Shown here: in pieces, positions 52,695 through 62,454 of the stretch
Position numbering within the stretch: position 1 is the stretch's first letter
Layout of the letters: each line of letters begins with the position of its first letter
DNA from: QZLE01 sp033852075
GTDB taxonomy: Bacteria > Pseudomonadota > Gammaproteobacteria > QZLD01
Assembly (NCBI GenBank): GCA_033852075.1
Contig: JAWSVC010000004.1
Location: forward strand, 1-64,000
Reading direction: 5' to 3'
Length of the DNA stretch: 64,000 bases
Made by a program: the position numbers and the translations under genes
Notes under the pieces: generated by a model
What the model was told of the DNA's origin: nothing
What the model saw: only the letters and a program-made list of their open reading frames with translations
The model's database searches: none

Positions 52695-53815
52695 TGGGTA
52701 AAAGAATACTATATATTGTGAATGTAGATTGGTTTTTTATCTCTCATAGACTGCCAATTGCCTTAGAAGCCATGAAGCTAGGAGCAGAAGTCCATGTTGC
52801 TTGTGCAATTACTGATAAGGCCGAGGAATTAAAATCTTGTGGGATTAAAGTTCATAACTTAAGTTTATCTAGAAGCAGTATTGGTTTTATGTCTGAGTTA
52901 AATGGTATTAAGGAACTTTTTAAAATCATAAGACGAACCAAACCTGATATTGTTCATGCTGTTACAATCAAGCCAGCTATCTATGGAAGTTTTATCGCGA
53001 GGTTATTGCGTGTGCCTGTTCGTGTAGCATCAATTTCAGGATTGGGGTATACATATATTGCTCCTGGCTTCAAATCAAGAATATTGCTAAATTTGATTTT
53101 TTTAATGTACAGAGTAGCGTTGAAAGGTGCAAAAGCAATTATTTTTCAGAATAATGATGATAGATACGTGTTTAGGAGAAAGGCTTTTATTGATCCCAGG
53201 CAGGAAATTATTATTCGTGGTTCGGGAGTTGATCTAGACAAATATTCTGTTGTAAAAGAGCCTAATGGTACTCCAGTAGTCATGTTGATTGCTCGCCTAT
53301 TGGTTGATAAAGGTGTGGTAGAGTTTGTAGAAGCTGCCAGAGAGTTAAAAAAAAGTGAATGCGATATTCGTATGGTATTAGTTGGAAGTATTGATTCAGA
53401 TAATCCAAAGTCAATAACAGATGAGCAGTTAAAGCTCTGGGTAGAATCAGGAGTAGTCGAACACTGGGGGTTTAGCTCTGATGTTGCGACCACAATTTCA
53501 AAATCTAATATTATTGTACTGCCATCATACCGAGAAGGTCTTCCTAAAAGCTTGATTGAAGCTGCAGCATGTGGAAGGGCAGTGATTACTACAGATGTTC
53601 CAGGTTGCCGTGATGCAATTGACCCGAATAAGACTGGAGTGCTCGTACCGGTTAAAGACAGCACATCATTAGCGGAAAAAATATTAAAGTTAGTAAATGA
53701 GCCAGAATTAAGGCATCAGTTTGGAAGGAAAGGAAGGGAGTTCGCTATGGAGGTGTTTGATATTAAGGATGTTGTTAACCAGCATATGAATATTTATTTT
53801 GGTGATTTGGTTTGA
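52694..53815 (+). CDS. GT4-family glycosyltransferase (PglA/WbpT-like)
   Basis: GT-B retaining transferase, about 373 residues. The N-terminus VNVDWFFISHRLPIALEA and VHAVTIKPAIYGSFIARL plus SISGLGYTYIAPG are shared with PglA-type enzymes that add a HexNAc to a lipid-linked bacillosamine or QuiNAc. The donor motif PSYREGLPKSLIEAAACGR carries the E-x7-E pair. TAATG couples it to asnB; TGATG couples it to the reductase downstream. The context supports transfer of the second sugar of the repeat unit. Confidence 0.88.
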   Translation: MGKRILYIVNVDWFFISHRLPIALEAMKLGAEVHVACAITDKAEELKSCGIKVHNLSLSRSSIGFMSELNGIKELFKIIRRTKPDIVHAVTIKPAIYGSFIARLLRVPVRVASISGLGYTYIAPGFKSRILLNLIFLMYRVALKGAKAIIFQNNDDRYVFRRKAFIDPRQEIIIRGSGVDLDKYSVVKEPNGTPVVMLIARLLVDKGVVEFVEAARELKKSECDIRMVLVGSIDSDNPKSITDEQLKLWVESGVVEHWGFSSDVATTISKSNIIVLPSYREGLPKSLIEAAACGRAVITTDVPGCRDAIDPNKTGVLVPVKDSTSLAEKILKLVNEPELRHQFGRKGREFAMEVFDIKDVVNQHMNIYFGDLV

Positions 53816-54768
53816 TGGATAAGAGATTTCTAGTTACTGGCGCTGACGGCTTCGTCGGTGGTGCATTGTGTAGTTATTTGCTATCAAAGGATGTTATGGT
53901 TGCCGGTTCTTTACGATATGAACAGCTTAATGTGCCACCAGGGATAAAGGCAAAAGTTGTTGGTGATATTAATGCAGAAACTCAATGGGAAGACGCTCTT
54001 AATGGTATAGATGTTATTATACATACAGCTGCAAGAGTGCATGTTATGAACGAAGGTACTGTTGACCCCTTAGCTGAATATAGAAAAGTCAATGTAGAAG
54101 GGACTGCCAAACTAGCCAAAGCTGCTGTACAAAAGGGCGTTAAGCGCTTTGTATATATTAGCTCAATAAAGGTAAATGGTGAGTTGACATATGATGGTAA
54201 GCCATTTAGGGCAGATAGTGATCCCGAGCCATTAGATCCTTATGGAATATCAAAACTTGAAGCTGAAGAAGAACTGAAAAACATTTCGAAAGATACGGAG
54301 ATGGAAATTGTTATTGTACGTCCTCCCCTGGTATATGGTCCTGGGGTTAAGGCAAATTTTCATAAAATGATTTGCTGGGTTATGAAGGGTGTGCCATTGC
54401 CTCTGGGGAGCGTTAATAACAAAAGAAGCTTTATCGCTTTAGAAAACTTAGTCGACTTTCTTTATAGATGCGCAATACACCCGAAAGCTGCAAATGAGAC
54501 GTTTTTAATTTCAGATGGACATGATATGTCGACAAGTGAACTCTTAAAGAAGGTGGCAATTGCTGTTGGAAAGAGGCATAGGTTATTCCCGTTTCCAGTT
54601 TTTATTTTAGCGGTTATAGGTACAGTTTTTAGGAAAAAGCATGTGGTATCTAGGCTTATTGGGAATTTGCAAGTTGATAGTAGTCCAGCATTTAATATGT
54701 TGGAATGGAAACCAGTGATATCTATTGATGAAGCGTTGAAAAAAGTTGTAGAAGGGTATGTTAGTTGA
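53815..54768 (+). CDS. UDP-sugar epimerase/reductase, WbpV-like
   Basis: Extended short-chain dehydrogenase of 317 residues. The NAD-binding loop is TGADGFVGG at 8-16 and the catalytic pair Tyr143/Lys147 lies in YGISK. VYISSIKVNGE supplies the conserved Ser. Its place beside a PglC-like transferase and wbpM matches WbpV-type enzymes that reduce the WbpM product to UDP-QuiNAc (or the Fuc isomer). Product assignment is by context. Confidence 0.85.
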   Translation: MDKRFLVTGADGFVGGALCSYLLSKDVMVAGSLRYEQLNVPPGIKAKVVGDINAETQWEDALNGIDVIIHTAARVHVMNEGTVDPLAEYRKVNVEGTAKLAKAAVQKGVKRFVYISSIKVNGELTYDGKPFRADSDPEPLDPYGISKLEAEEELKNISKDTEMEIVIVRPPLVYGPGVKANFHKMICWVMKGVPLPLGSVNNKRSFIALENLVDFLYRCAIHPKAANETFLISDGHDMSTSELLKKVAIAVGKRHRLFPFPVFILAVIGTVFRKKHVVSRLIGNLQVDSSPAFNMLEWKPVISIDEALKKVVEGYVS

Positions 54769-55325
54769 AAAGGATATTTGATTTATCACTTGCGTTGTTT
54801 GTTAGTGCGTTTTTGTTGCTACCAACTTTGATAGTTGCTATTGCTGTGAAAATTACATCTCCTGGGCCTGTGCTATATTGGTCAGATCGAATAGGTAGAA
54901 ATAACAAAATATTTCAAATGCCAAAATTTAGAAGTATGAAAATTGATACTCCAGCAGTAGCAACACACTTACTTAAGGACCCTAAAAACTCTTTAACTCC
55001 AATTGGTGATTTTATCCGAAAAACAAGCCTGGATGAACTGCCACAATTATGGTGTATCTTAAAAGGGGATATGAGCTTCGTTGGTCCAAGGCCAGCACTT
55101 TTTAATCAAGATGATCTTGTACGCCTAAGAACTGAAAAAGGTGTTCATGAGTTAGTGCCAGGGTTGACTGGTTGGGCTCAGGTCAATGGAAGGGATGAGC
55201 TTCCAATTTCTGTGAAAGTTGATTTTGATTGTGATTATCTGGGAAAAAGATCATTTTTATTTGACCTTAAAATATTATGGTTAACTTTTTATAAAGTCCT
55301 TAAAAAAGATGGTGTTTCTCATTAG
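54765..55325 (+). CDS. Initiating sugar-phosphate transferase, PglC-like
   Basis: Monotopic phosphoglycosyl transferase, 186 residues, which starts repeat-unit synthesis by loading sugar-1-phosphate onto undecaprenyl phosphate. It has a single re-entrant hydrophobic helix (about 8-30), SPGPVLYWSDRIG, and the catalytic Asp90-Glu91 (TSLDELPQL), then FVGPRPALF. It is the small PglC form without the extra WbaP membrane domain. The TTG start overlaps the preceding stop (TTGA). The donor is probably UDP-QuiNAc or a relative made by the flanking genes. Confidence 0.92.
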   Translation: MKRIFDLSLALFVSAFLLLPTLIVAIAVKITSPGPVLYWSDRIGRNNKIFQMPKFRSMKIDTPAVATHLLKDPKNSLTPIGDFIRKTSLDELPQLWCILKGDMSFVGPRPALFNQDDLVRLRTEKGVHELVPGLTGWAQVNGRDELPISVKVDFDCDYLGKRSFLFDLKILWLTFYKVLKKDGVSH

Positions 55326-55411
55326 ATGGCCATAATTAAAGGTTGATGTTATTATGTAGTCTTAATAATATTTGATATGGGCTAAATTTAAGTCATGGAA
55401 AGAGCTTAAAT

Positions 55412-57382
55412 ATGAATTTGTTTGAAAAGTTAGAAGAACTGCCGCGCTTTTATAAGAGCGTTATTTTGTTGTTAAACGATCTTGTCTTAATTCCTTTCTC
55501 ACTTTATTTGTCATGCTATTTGATAACTGGCGGTTACGGTCTTTCTAATAGAATACCCTGGATAGTATATTTATCTTTACCGCTAGTTACAGCGTTTATT
55601 TTTCTTAAGTTTGGAATGTATCGGGCTATTGTTCGTTATCTTGGATTAAAGACGCTGTGGACTATTGGTGGGGCTGCAACATTAGCAACACTATGGTTAT
55701 TGGTAAGCACTGATCTTTTTTATGAAGAAGCGTTGCCTTTACGTGTTTACGCTGTTTTTTGGTTGCTATCCATTTTATGTCTAGGTGGCAGCCGATTTGC
55801 AGCTCGTCAAATATTCAATTCACTAGCAATGGTGCGAACTGCAGCTGATGGAAACAGTAGTATAAAAAGGGTTGCTATCTATGGGGCAGGGACAACAGGT
55901 GTGAGGTTAGCTCGGTATATTTCGAATACTTCTGAATTTTGCCATGTCTTATATTTTGATGATGATGAAAAGCTAATTGGACGTGAAATTGATGGTGTTG
56001 AAGTTGCTCCTTCAGATGTATTGAAACAGCTGTGTTTACAGTATAGAGTTGAAGAGGTTTTTTTGGCAATTCCAAATGCCGAGGTTGAAACGAGAAAAAA
56101 GGTTATTGAGCAATTGCTTGATTGCGGAGTTCGTGTAAAAACAGTTCCTGGCTTTGCTGGCATTATTTCTGGAGAAGTCAGGGTTGAAGAACTTCGCGAG
56201 ATATCTGTTGATGATATTCTTGGTCGTGATACTGTCATGCCGCGAAAAGAGCTGCTGAGTGGTTGCATTCATGATAAAACTGTAATGGTTACTGGTGCTG
56301 GAGGGTCGATTGGCTCAGAACTATGTAGGCAGATTGTCATGCTTGGACCTAAGAAACTCATATTGTTTGAACTTTCCGAGTATGCTCTTTACAAGATTGA
56401 GTCTGAACTAAAATCAATGGTTATTAATGAATATTCAATTGATATTGAAATAATTGCGTTACTTGGTTCAGTTCAGCATCAAAAGCGCCTTATTCAGATT
56501 ATGAAAGTCTATGATGTCCAAACAGTTTATCATGCAGCAGCATATAAGCATGTTCCTATAGTTGAGCACAATCCTATTGAGGGAGTTAGAAATAATATTT
56601 TTGGGACGCTGAATGCGGTTATTGCTGCTAATGAAATCGGTGTGGAGACATTTGTTTTGGTTTCAACGGATAAGGCAGTTAGGCCAACAAATATTATGGG
56701 AGCAACAAAGAGATTTGCGGAGTTGGTTTTGCAGGGAATCTCTCAAACAGGTACTAAAACTAAGTTCTGTATGGTCAGATTTGGGAATGTCCTTAACTCA
56801 TCTGGATCAGTTGTGCCGCTGTTTACTAAGCAGATTGAAAATAAAGGTCCTGTTACAGTCACTCACCCTGAAGTTACTCGGTATTTTATGACTATACCCG
56901 AAGCGGCGCAGTTGGTGTTACAGGCAGGGTATATTGCTAAGGGGGGAGATGTTTGTGTTCTCGATATGGGAGAACCGGTTAGGATTGTTGATCTTGCTAG
57001 GAAGATGATTGCATTGAGTGGCTATAAAGAGAAAACGGCTTCATCTGATGGTGATATTGAGATAAAGATTGTTGGATTAAGGCCAGGTGAAAAGCTTTAT
57101 GAGGAACTCCTTATCGGGGATAATGTAACCGGTACAGAGCATCCTTTAATCATGAGAGCTGAAGAATCATCTATTTTATGGGAAGAGCTGCAAAAGATAA
57201 TTAATAAACTTGATCAGTGCTGCCATGATACAGATATTAAAGGAGTTCGCGATATGCTTCTTGATGTGATTACTGGGTATGATCCTGAGTGCGATATTCA
57301 GGATAAGGTGTGGCTGGAAAATAACATAAGGTCTAAAAGGCAGCAAAAAGTAATTCCATTTGAATCTTCTGCTGGACATTAG
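55412..57382 (+). CDS. wbpM: UDP-GlcNAc 4,6-dehydratase WbpM
   Basis: Converts UDP-GlcNAc to the 4-keto-6-deoxy intermediate for QuiNAc, FucNAc or bacillosamine. It has an N-terminal membrane domain (four helices in about 15-135), a CoA-binding-like domain with AIYGAGTTGVRLA, and the catalytic domain from about 285 (VTGAGGSIGSELCRQIV). At 656 residues it is the long WbpM/PglF form. STDKAVRPTNIMGATKR contains the family's altered active site. It has an 86-bp gap upstream. Confidence 0.95.
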   Translation: MNLFEKLEELPRFYKSVILLLNDLVLIPFSLYLSCYLITGGYGLSNRIPWIVYLSLPLVTAFIFLKFGMYRAIVRYLGLKTLWTIGGAATLATLWLLVSTDLFYEEALPLRVYAVFWLLSILCLGGSRFAARQIFNSLAMVRTAADGNSSIKRVAIYGAGTTGVRLARYISNTSEFCHVLYFDDDEKLIGREIDGVEVAPSDVLKQLCLQYRVEEVFLAIPNAEVETRKKVIEQLLDCGVRVKTVPGFAGIISGEVRVEELREISVDDILGRDTVMPRKELLSGCIHDKTVMVTGAGGSIGSELCRQIVMLGPKKLILFELSEYALYKIESELKSMVINEYSIDIEIIALLGSVQHQKRLIQIMKVYDVQTVYHAAAYKHVPIVEHNPIEGVRNNIFGTLNAVIAANEIGVETFVLVSTDKAVRPTNIMGATKRFAELVLQGISQTGTKTKFCMVRFGNVLNSSGSVVPLFTKQIENKGPVTVTHPEVTRYFMTIPEAAQLVLQAGYIAKGGDVCVLDMGEPVRIVDLARKMIALSGYKEKTASSDGDIEIKIVGLRPGEKLYEELLIGDNVTGTEHPLIMRAEESSILWEELQKIINKLDQCCHDTDIKGVRDMLLDVITGYDPECDIQDKVWLENNIRSKRQQKVIPFESSAGH

Positions 57383-57434
57383 GGGTAACTTGGTCTTTGG
57401 GGATTTATGTGAAAAGAATAAGGAAAGATAGGAA

Positions 57435-58601
57435 ATGAAGGTTGTAATTGTTGGGACGGGGTATGTAGGTCTTTCTAATGCTGTTTTATTGGCACAGCAT
57501 AATGAAGTTGTGGCAGTTGATGTAGTTGAGGAAAAAGTAAATCTAATAAATCAGCGCAAATCCCCAATTGTAGATAAAGAAATTCAAGAGTTTTTATCAG
57601 AAAAAGAACTAAATTTAAAAGCAACTGTGGATGCTGATACAGCCTATAAAAATGCGGATTACGTTATTATTGCAACTCCAACAAATTATGATCCTGAAAC
57701 TAACTACTTTAATACAGGCTCTGTTGAATCAGTAATAAAGAGTGTGATTAATATAAAACCTGATGCGTTGATGATTATCAAATCAACTGTGCCTGTTGGA
57801 TTTACTGCGAAAGTCCGAGAAGAGTTTAATTGCGATAATATTATCTTTTCTCCTGAATTTTTGCGAGAGGGAAAAGCTCTTTACGATAATTTATATCCTT
57901 CGCGTATTATTGTTGGTGAAGATTCTGAGCGAGCAAGACAGTTTGCTGGACTATTAGAACAAGGAGCTATAAAACAAGATATTCCAAAGCTTTTCATCAA
58001 TTCTACCGAGGCAGAAGCGGTCAAATTGTTTTCTAACACTTATCTTGCAATGCGGGTTGCATATTTTAATGAGCTTGATACCTATGCGGAAAAGCATGGC
58101 CTTGATACGCGTCAGATAATTGAAGGGGTGGGACTAGATCCAAGAATTGGTAATCATTACAACAATCCGTCATTTGGGTATGGAGGTTATTGCTTGCCCA
58201 AAGACACTAAACAGTTGTTGGCAAACTACCAGGATGTTCCTAATAATATTATTCAAGCTATTGTTGATGCTAACACTACCAGAAAGGACTTTATTGCTGA
58301 TTCGATTATTGCTAAAAATCCAAAGGTTGTTGGTGTATACCGTTTGATTATGAAGGCAGGCTCAGATAATTTTCGCTCGTCTTCAATCCAGGGAATTATG
58401 AAAAGGGTGAAGGCGAAAGGGATTGAGGTTGTTGTTTATGAGCCAGTGTTAGAATCTGAAGAGTTTTTCAATTCTAAAGTGATTAATGATTTATCTGAAT
58501 TTAAACAAATATCTGATATTATTGTTTCCAATAGGTTGTCGGATGAGATCAAAGATGTACAACACAAAGTGTATACAAGAGATCTGTTTGGCAGTGATTA
58601 A
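57435..58601 (+). CDS. ugd: UDP-glucose 6-dehydrogenase
   Basis: Oxidises UDP-glucose to UDP-glucuronate. NAD loop GTGYVG at 7-12, IKSTVPVGFT, SPEFLREGKALYDN and the catalytic Cys253 in FGYGGYCLPKDT are all present. Length, 388 residues, is that of the short enterobacterial-type enzyme. Its product feeds the UDP-GlcA 4-epimerase four genes later and possibly lipid A or other glycans. Confidence 0.95.
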   Translation: MKVVIVGTGYVGLSNAVLLAQHNEVVAVDVVEEKVNLINQRKSPIVDKEIQEFLSEKELNLKATVDADTAYKNADYVIIATPTNYDPETNYFNTGSVESVIKSVINIKPDALMIIKSTVPVGFTAKVREEFNCDNIIFSPEFLREGKALYDNLYPSRIIVGEDSERARQFAGLLEQGAIKQDIPKLFINSTEAEAVKLFSNTYLAMRVAYFNELDTYAEKHGLDTRQIIEGVGLDPRIGNHYNNPSFGYGGYCLPKDTKQLLANYQDVPNNIIQAIVDANTTRKDFIADSIIAKNPKVVGVYRLIMKAGSDNFRSSSIQGIMKRVKAKGIEVVVYEPVLESEEFFNSKVINDLSEFKQISDIIVSNRLSDEIKDVQHKVYTRDLFGSD

Positions 58602-58614
58602 ATTGATTTAATGT

Positions 58615-60042
58615 ATGGGTATCATGTTAATACCAGTAATAATTTCTGGCGGTGTCGGGACACGCCTTTGGCCGATCTCAAGAGAGGCCGATCCAAAACC
58701 ATTTATGCAGCTGCCGGATGGTGAATCAATAATAGGCAAGACTTTTGCCAGAGCCTCTGTGCTGGGCGGAGTTGAAAATATTCTGGCTATCACTAATCAG
58801 GACTATTTCTTTCGTACCCGTGAAGAGTTTGAGGCTTCAGTATCTAAAGAGGTCTCTTTAGACTTCGTTCTTGAACCGTTTGGCAAGAATACTGCTCCAG
58901 CAATTGCTGCAGCTGCATTTCGTGTGTCTGAGCAATATGGTAAAGATGCGGTGATGCTTGTGCTTCCTGCTGATCATTTGATTCCTGATCAGGAAAAATT
59001 TGCAGGCTCTGTTGCCAGTGCAGTTGAGCTGGCCCAAAAAGATATGCTGGTTACCTTTGGTATTGAGCCAACTCATCCTGAGACTGGTTTTGGTTATATT
59101 GAAAAGGGTGAATCAATATCGCAGGCAGGCTTTGATGTTTCTCGGTTTGTGGAAAAGCCTGATCTGGAAAAGGCAAAGCAGTATCTTGAGTCAGGCGATT
59201 TTGTCTGGAACTCCGGTATGTTTTGCTTTAAGGCTGGTACCTACCTTGATGCTTTAAAGAAATTTTCGTCACAGCTATATGATCAGATTGGGAATTGTTG
59301 GGTTCAAACCTCAAAGGCTGATTTGCCAATAGTTCTCGATGCCGAATCCTTAAAATTGGTTGAGTCAATATCAATAGATTATGCTGTTATGGAGAAAACA
59401 GATAATGTTGCCGTGGTTTCGGCTGCATTTGAGTGGAATGATATTGGTTCCTGGTCAGCGATGGCTGAAGTTTTACCAATGGATGATAATCAAAATGCGA
59501 TTAATGGGGATGTTATAACTGTTGATTCTTCTGATTGTATTATTGCAAGCAAAGATAGGTTGACGGCGGTTATAGGTTTGCACGATATAGTTGTTGTTAA
59601 TGACGAAGATGCAACTTTGGTGGTGCATAAAAATAATGCTCAGGATGTTAAAAAGGTTGTTGAAGTCCTTAAGAAGAAAAATAGATCTGAGTTTATAGAG
59701 AAAAAGACAACCCGAAGGCCATGGGGTAGCTATACAAACCTAATTGAGTTCGATGGATATAAGGTGAAAAAAATAGTAGTTTATCCTGGACAGTCTTTAT
59801 CTTTGCAAAAGCATCAACGACGAAGTGAGCATTGGACTGTAGTTGCAGGAAGGGCGGAAGTAATTAACGGTGAACAGACTATAATACTTAATGCAAATGA
59901 TTCCTCTTATATCGAAAAAGAAGCCATGCATCGTTTAACTAATGTTGGTCAAGGTAATTTGGAATTGATAGAGGTTCAATGTGGTGAATATCTGGGAGAA
60001 GATGATATTATTCGTCTAGAAGATAACTACGGAAGAATTTGA
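58615..60042 (+). CDS. manC: Mannose-1-phosphate guanylyltransferase/mannose-6-phosphate isomerase
   Basis: Bifunctional type II enzyme making GDP-mannose. The N-terminal nucleotidyltransferase has GGVGTRLWPISREADPKPF, FVEKPDLEKA and FEWNDIGSW. The C-terminal cupin has RPWGSYTNL, QSLSLQKHQRRSEHW and GEYLGEDDIIRLEDNYGR. It totals 475 residues. The ATG at 58624 (MLIPVIISGG) is an equally good start. No phosphomannomutase gene is in the window. Confidence 0.95.
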   Translation: MGIMLIPVIISGGVGTRLWPISREADPKPFMQLPDGESIIGKTFARASVLGGVENILAITNQDYFFRTREEFEASVSKEVSLDFVLEPFGKNTAPAIAAAAFRVSEQYGKDAVMLVLPADHLIPDQEKFAGSVASAVELAQKDMLVTFGIEPTHPETGFGYIEKGESISQAGFDVSRFVEKPDLEKAKQYLESGDFVWNSGMFCFKAGTYLDALKKFSSQLYDQIGNCWVQTSKADLPIVLDAESLKLVESISIDYAVMEKTDNVAVVSAAFEWNDIGSWSAMAEVLPMDDNQNAINGDVITVDSSDCIIASKDRLTAVIGLHDIVVVNDEDATLVVHKNNAQDVKKVVEVLKKKNRSEFIEKKTTRRPWGSYTNLIEFDGYKVKKIVVYPGQSLSLQKHQRRSEHWTVVAGRAEVINGEQTIILNANDSSYIEKEAMHRLTNVGQGNLELIEVQCGEYLGEDDIIRLEDNYGRI

Positions 60043-60107
60043 TTTTGTAACAATAGGTTGATCAGGTTGGTATATGCCTGGTTTTCATATACTTTGGAGA
60101 TTTAAAA

Positions 60108-61406
60108 ATGGCAATTAGTGGGGTTAATTCGGTTGCGGTCGTTGGCTTAGGTTACGTAGGCCTTCCTTTAGCACTTGCTTTTGGTCGTAAGATCAAAACA
60201 ATAGGATTTGAAATCAGCCAAGCAAAGGTGGATGCATATAATGACGGAGTAGACCCGACCGGTGAGATGGAGGCAGATGCTTTTGCTGCCGCTAAAGATA
60301 ATATTCTATATACCACTGATGCTGCCGATATAAAGAAAGCAGATATTGTTATAGTTGCTGTTCCGACCCCTATTAATCACGCTAAACAGCCAGATTTAAC
60401 CCCGGTCGAGATGGCAAGCGTTACTGTAGGTCAGAATTTAAAACCTGGTGCGATTGTGGTATTTGAATCAACAGTATATCCAGGTGCAACTGAAGAGGTA
60501 TGTGTGCCAATTCTTGAGAAAGAATCAGGACTTAAGTGGAAGAAAGATTTTAATATTGGCTATTCGCCTGAGCGTATCAATCCTGGTGATAAGGTTAATA
60601 CGCTGGAAAAAATAGTCAAAGTTGTTTCAGGTGATACACCAGAGGTATTGGAGACAGTAGCCCAGGTTTATGAGCTGGTAATTGATGCCGGTGTGCATCG
60701 GGCTGCTTCTATCAAGGTGGCAGAGGCTGCTAAGGTAATCGAAAATACCCAGCGTGATTTAAATATCGCTCTAATGAATGAACTGGCGGTTATCTTCAAT
60801 ATCATGGATATTGATACCCTTGATGTATTAGAGGCTGCTGGTACCAAGTGGAACTTCTTGCCTTTCCGTCCAGGTTTGGTTGGTGGGCACTGTATTGGTG
60901 TTGATCCATACTATCTTACCTACAAGGCATCTGTTGTTGGTTATCATCCAGAAGTGATTCTTGCTGGTCGTCGTATTAATGATAATATGGGCAAGTTTAT
61001 TGCTGAGCAGACCGTTAAAAAGATGATTGCGCAGAATGCTCAGGTTAAAGGGGCTAAGGTTCTTATAATGGGCCTTACTTTTAAAGAAAACTGTGCTGAT
61101 TTGCGTAATACCCGTGTAGTAGATGTGATTGCAGAACTGGAATCATACGGTGTTGATGTGGTTATCTGGGATCCGGTTGCTGAAGATTATGAGGCGCAAG
61201 AAGAGTATGGCATTAATTTGGCTCAATATGATGATGTAAGTGGGATTGATGCTGTAATTGCTGCGGTAAGCCATGAGGAAATTCTTAATCTAGATCTACA
61301 TGGTTTGGCGGCTAAATGCAAAGGTTCAGTGCCGTTTATTGATGTTAAATCAGCTTTCTGCCGAGAAAAATTAGCAGATGCTGGGTTTGATGGTTGGAGA
61401 CTGTAA
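60108..61406 (+). CDS. UDP-N-acetylhexosamine 6-dehydrogenase, WbpO/TviB-like
   Basis: Nucleotide-sugar dehydrogenase of 432 residues. The NAD loop is GLGYVGLPLA, FESTVYPGATEEVC and the catalytic Cys262 (VGGHCIGVDPYY) follow; GLTFKENCADLRNTRV is characteristic of the WbpO/TviB/VipA group acting on UDP-GalNAc or UDP-GlcNAc. GGAG lies 8 nt before the ATG. Its uronic acid product would be the natural substrate for the AsnB-type amidotransferase upstream. Confidence 0.9.
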   Translation: MAISGVNSVAVVGLGYVGLPLALAFGRKIKTIGFEISQAKVDAYNDGVDPTGEMEADAFAAAKDNILYTTDAADIKKADIVIVAVPTPINHAKQPDLTPVEMASVTVGQNLKPGAIVVFESTVYPGATEEVCVPILEKESGLKWKKDFNIGYSPERINPGDKVNTLEKIVKVVSGDTPEVLETVAQVYELVIDAGVHRAASIKVAEAAKVIENTQRDLNIALMNELAVIFNIMDIDTLDVLEAAGTKWNFLPFRPGLVGGHCIGVDPYYLTYKASVVGYHPEVILAGRRINDNMGKFIAEQTVKKMIAQNAQVKGAKVLIMGLTFKENCADLRNTRVVDVIAELESYGVDVVIWDPVAEDYEAQEEYGINLAQYDDVSGIDAVIAAVSHEEILNLDLHGLAAKCKGSVPFIDVKSAFCREKLADAGFDGWRL

Positions 61407-61428
61407 GGGATACTTAAGAGAAAATACT

Positions 61429-62439
61429 ATGGCTAAAATTCTTGTTACCGGTACTGCCGGATTTATTGGTTTTCATCTGGCAAAACGTTTAATGGAACGT
61501 GGTGATGAGGTCGTCGGCTTGGATAACGTTAATGACTATTATGATGTTAATCTTAAGAAAGCCAGGCTTAAGCAGTTAACGGTGCACAAGAGTTTTAAAG
61601 AGATCAAAATGTCTCTTGAGGATAGAAAAGGTATCGAAAAACTTTTTGCAACAGAAAAGTTTGAAAAGGTGGTAAATCTTGCTGCTCAGGCTGGGGTTAG
61701 GTATTCGCTAGAAAATCCGCATGCTTATATAGATAGTAATATTCAGGGATTTATGAATATTCTTGAAGGATGTCGTCATAACGATATCAAACACTTGGTT
61801 TATGCTTCTTCGTCATCGGTTTATGGCGCTAATACTAAGATGCCGTTCTCTGTGCATCATAACGTTGATCATCCTCTTTCGCTTTATGCAGCGACCAAGA
61901 AATCTAATGAGCTTATGGCTCACACATATTCCCATCTTTATGGGATTCCAACTACCGGCTTGAGATTTTTTACCGTGTATGGCCCGTGGGGTAGGCCGGA
62001 TATGGCTATGTTTATTTTTACCAAAGCCATAATCGAAGGACGTCCGATAGATGTATTTAATCATGGAAAAATGCGTCGTGATTTTACCTTTATTGATGAT
62101 ATTGTTGAGGGTGTTATTCGTACTTTAGATAATACGGCACAACCTAATAATGATTGGAGTGGTGACCAGCCGGATCCTGGAACCAGCAAAGCCCCATACA
62201 AAATATATAATATCGGTAATAATAACCCGGTTGAGCTGATGCATATGATTGAAACCATTGAGGATGCAGTTGGTAAGAAGGCTGAAAAGAACATGATGCC
62301 TATTCAGCCAGGAGATGTTCCTGCGACATATGCGGATGTTGATGACCTGATGAATGATGTTGGGTTTAAGCCGGCAACCTCAATTGAGGAAGGTGTTGGT
62401 AAGTTTGTTGAGTGGTATAAAGGCTTTTATAACGTCTAA
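61429..62439 (+). CDS. UDP-glucuronate 4-epimerase
   Basis: Short-chain epimerase interconverting UDP-GlcA and UDP-GalA, 336 residues from this start. TGTAGFIGFHLA at 6-17, LDNVNDYYDVNLKKARL, AAQAGVRYSLENP and the catalytic Tyr153/Lys157 (YAATK) define the glucuronate epimerase group (LpsL/Cap1J type). The frame is open back to 61378 inside the previous gene, but MAKILVTGTAGFIG with AAGAGA upstream is the family start. Last gene of the polysaccharide locus. Confidence 0.92.
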   Translation: MAKILVTGTAGFIGFHLAKRLMERGDEVVGLDNVNDYYDVNLKKARLKQLTVHKSFKEIKMSLEDRKGIEKLFATEKFEKVVNLAAQAGVRYSLENPHAYIDSNIQGFMNILEGCRHNDIKHLVYASSSSVYGANTKMPFSVHHNVDHPLSLYAATKKSNELMAHTYSHLYGIPTTGLRFFTVYGPWGRPDMAMFIFTKAIIEGRPIDVFNHGKMRRDFTFIDDIVEGVIRTLDNTAQPNNDWSGDQPDPGTSKAPYKIYNIGNNNPVELMHMIETIEDAVGKKAEKNMMPIQPGDVPATYADVDDLMNDVGFKPATSIEEGVGKFVEWYKGFYNV

Positions 62440-62454
62440 AAGCTATTGCGCTTG

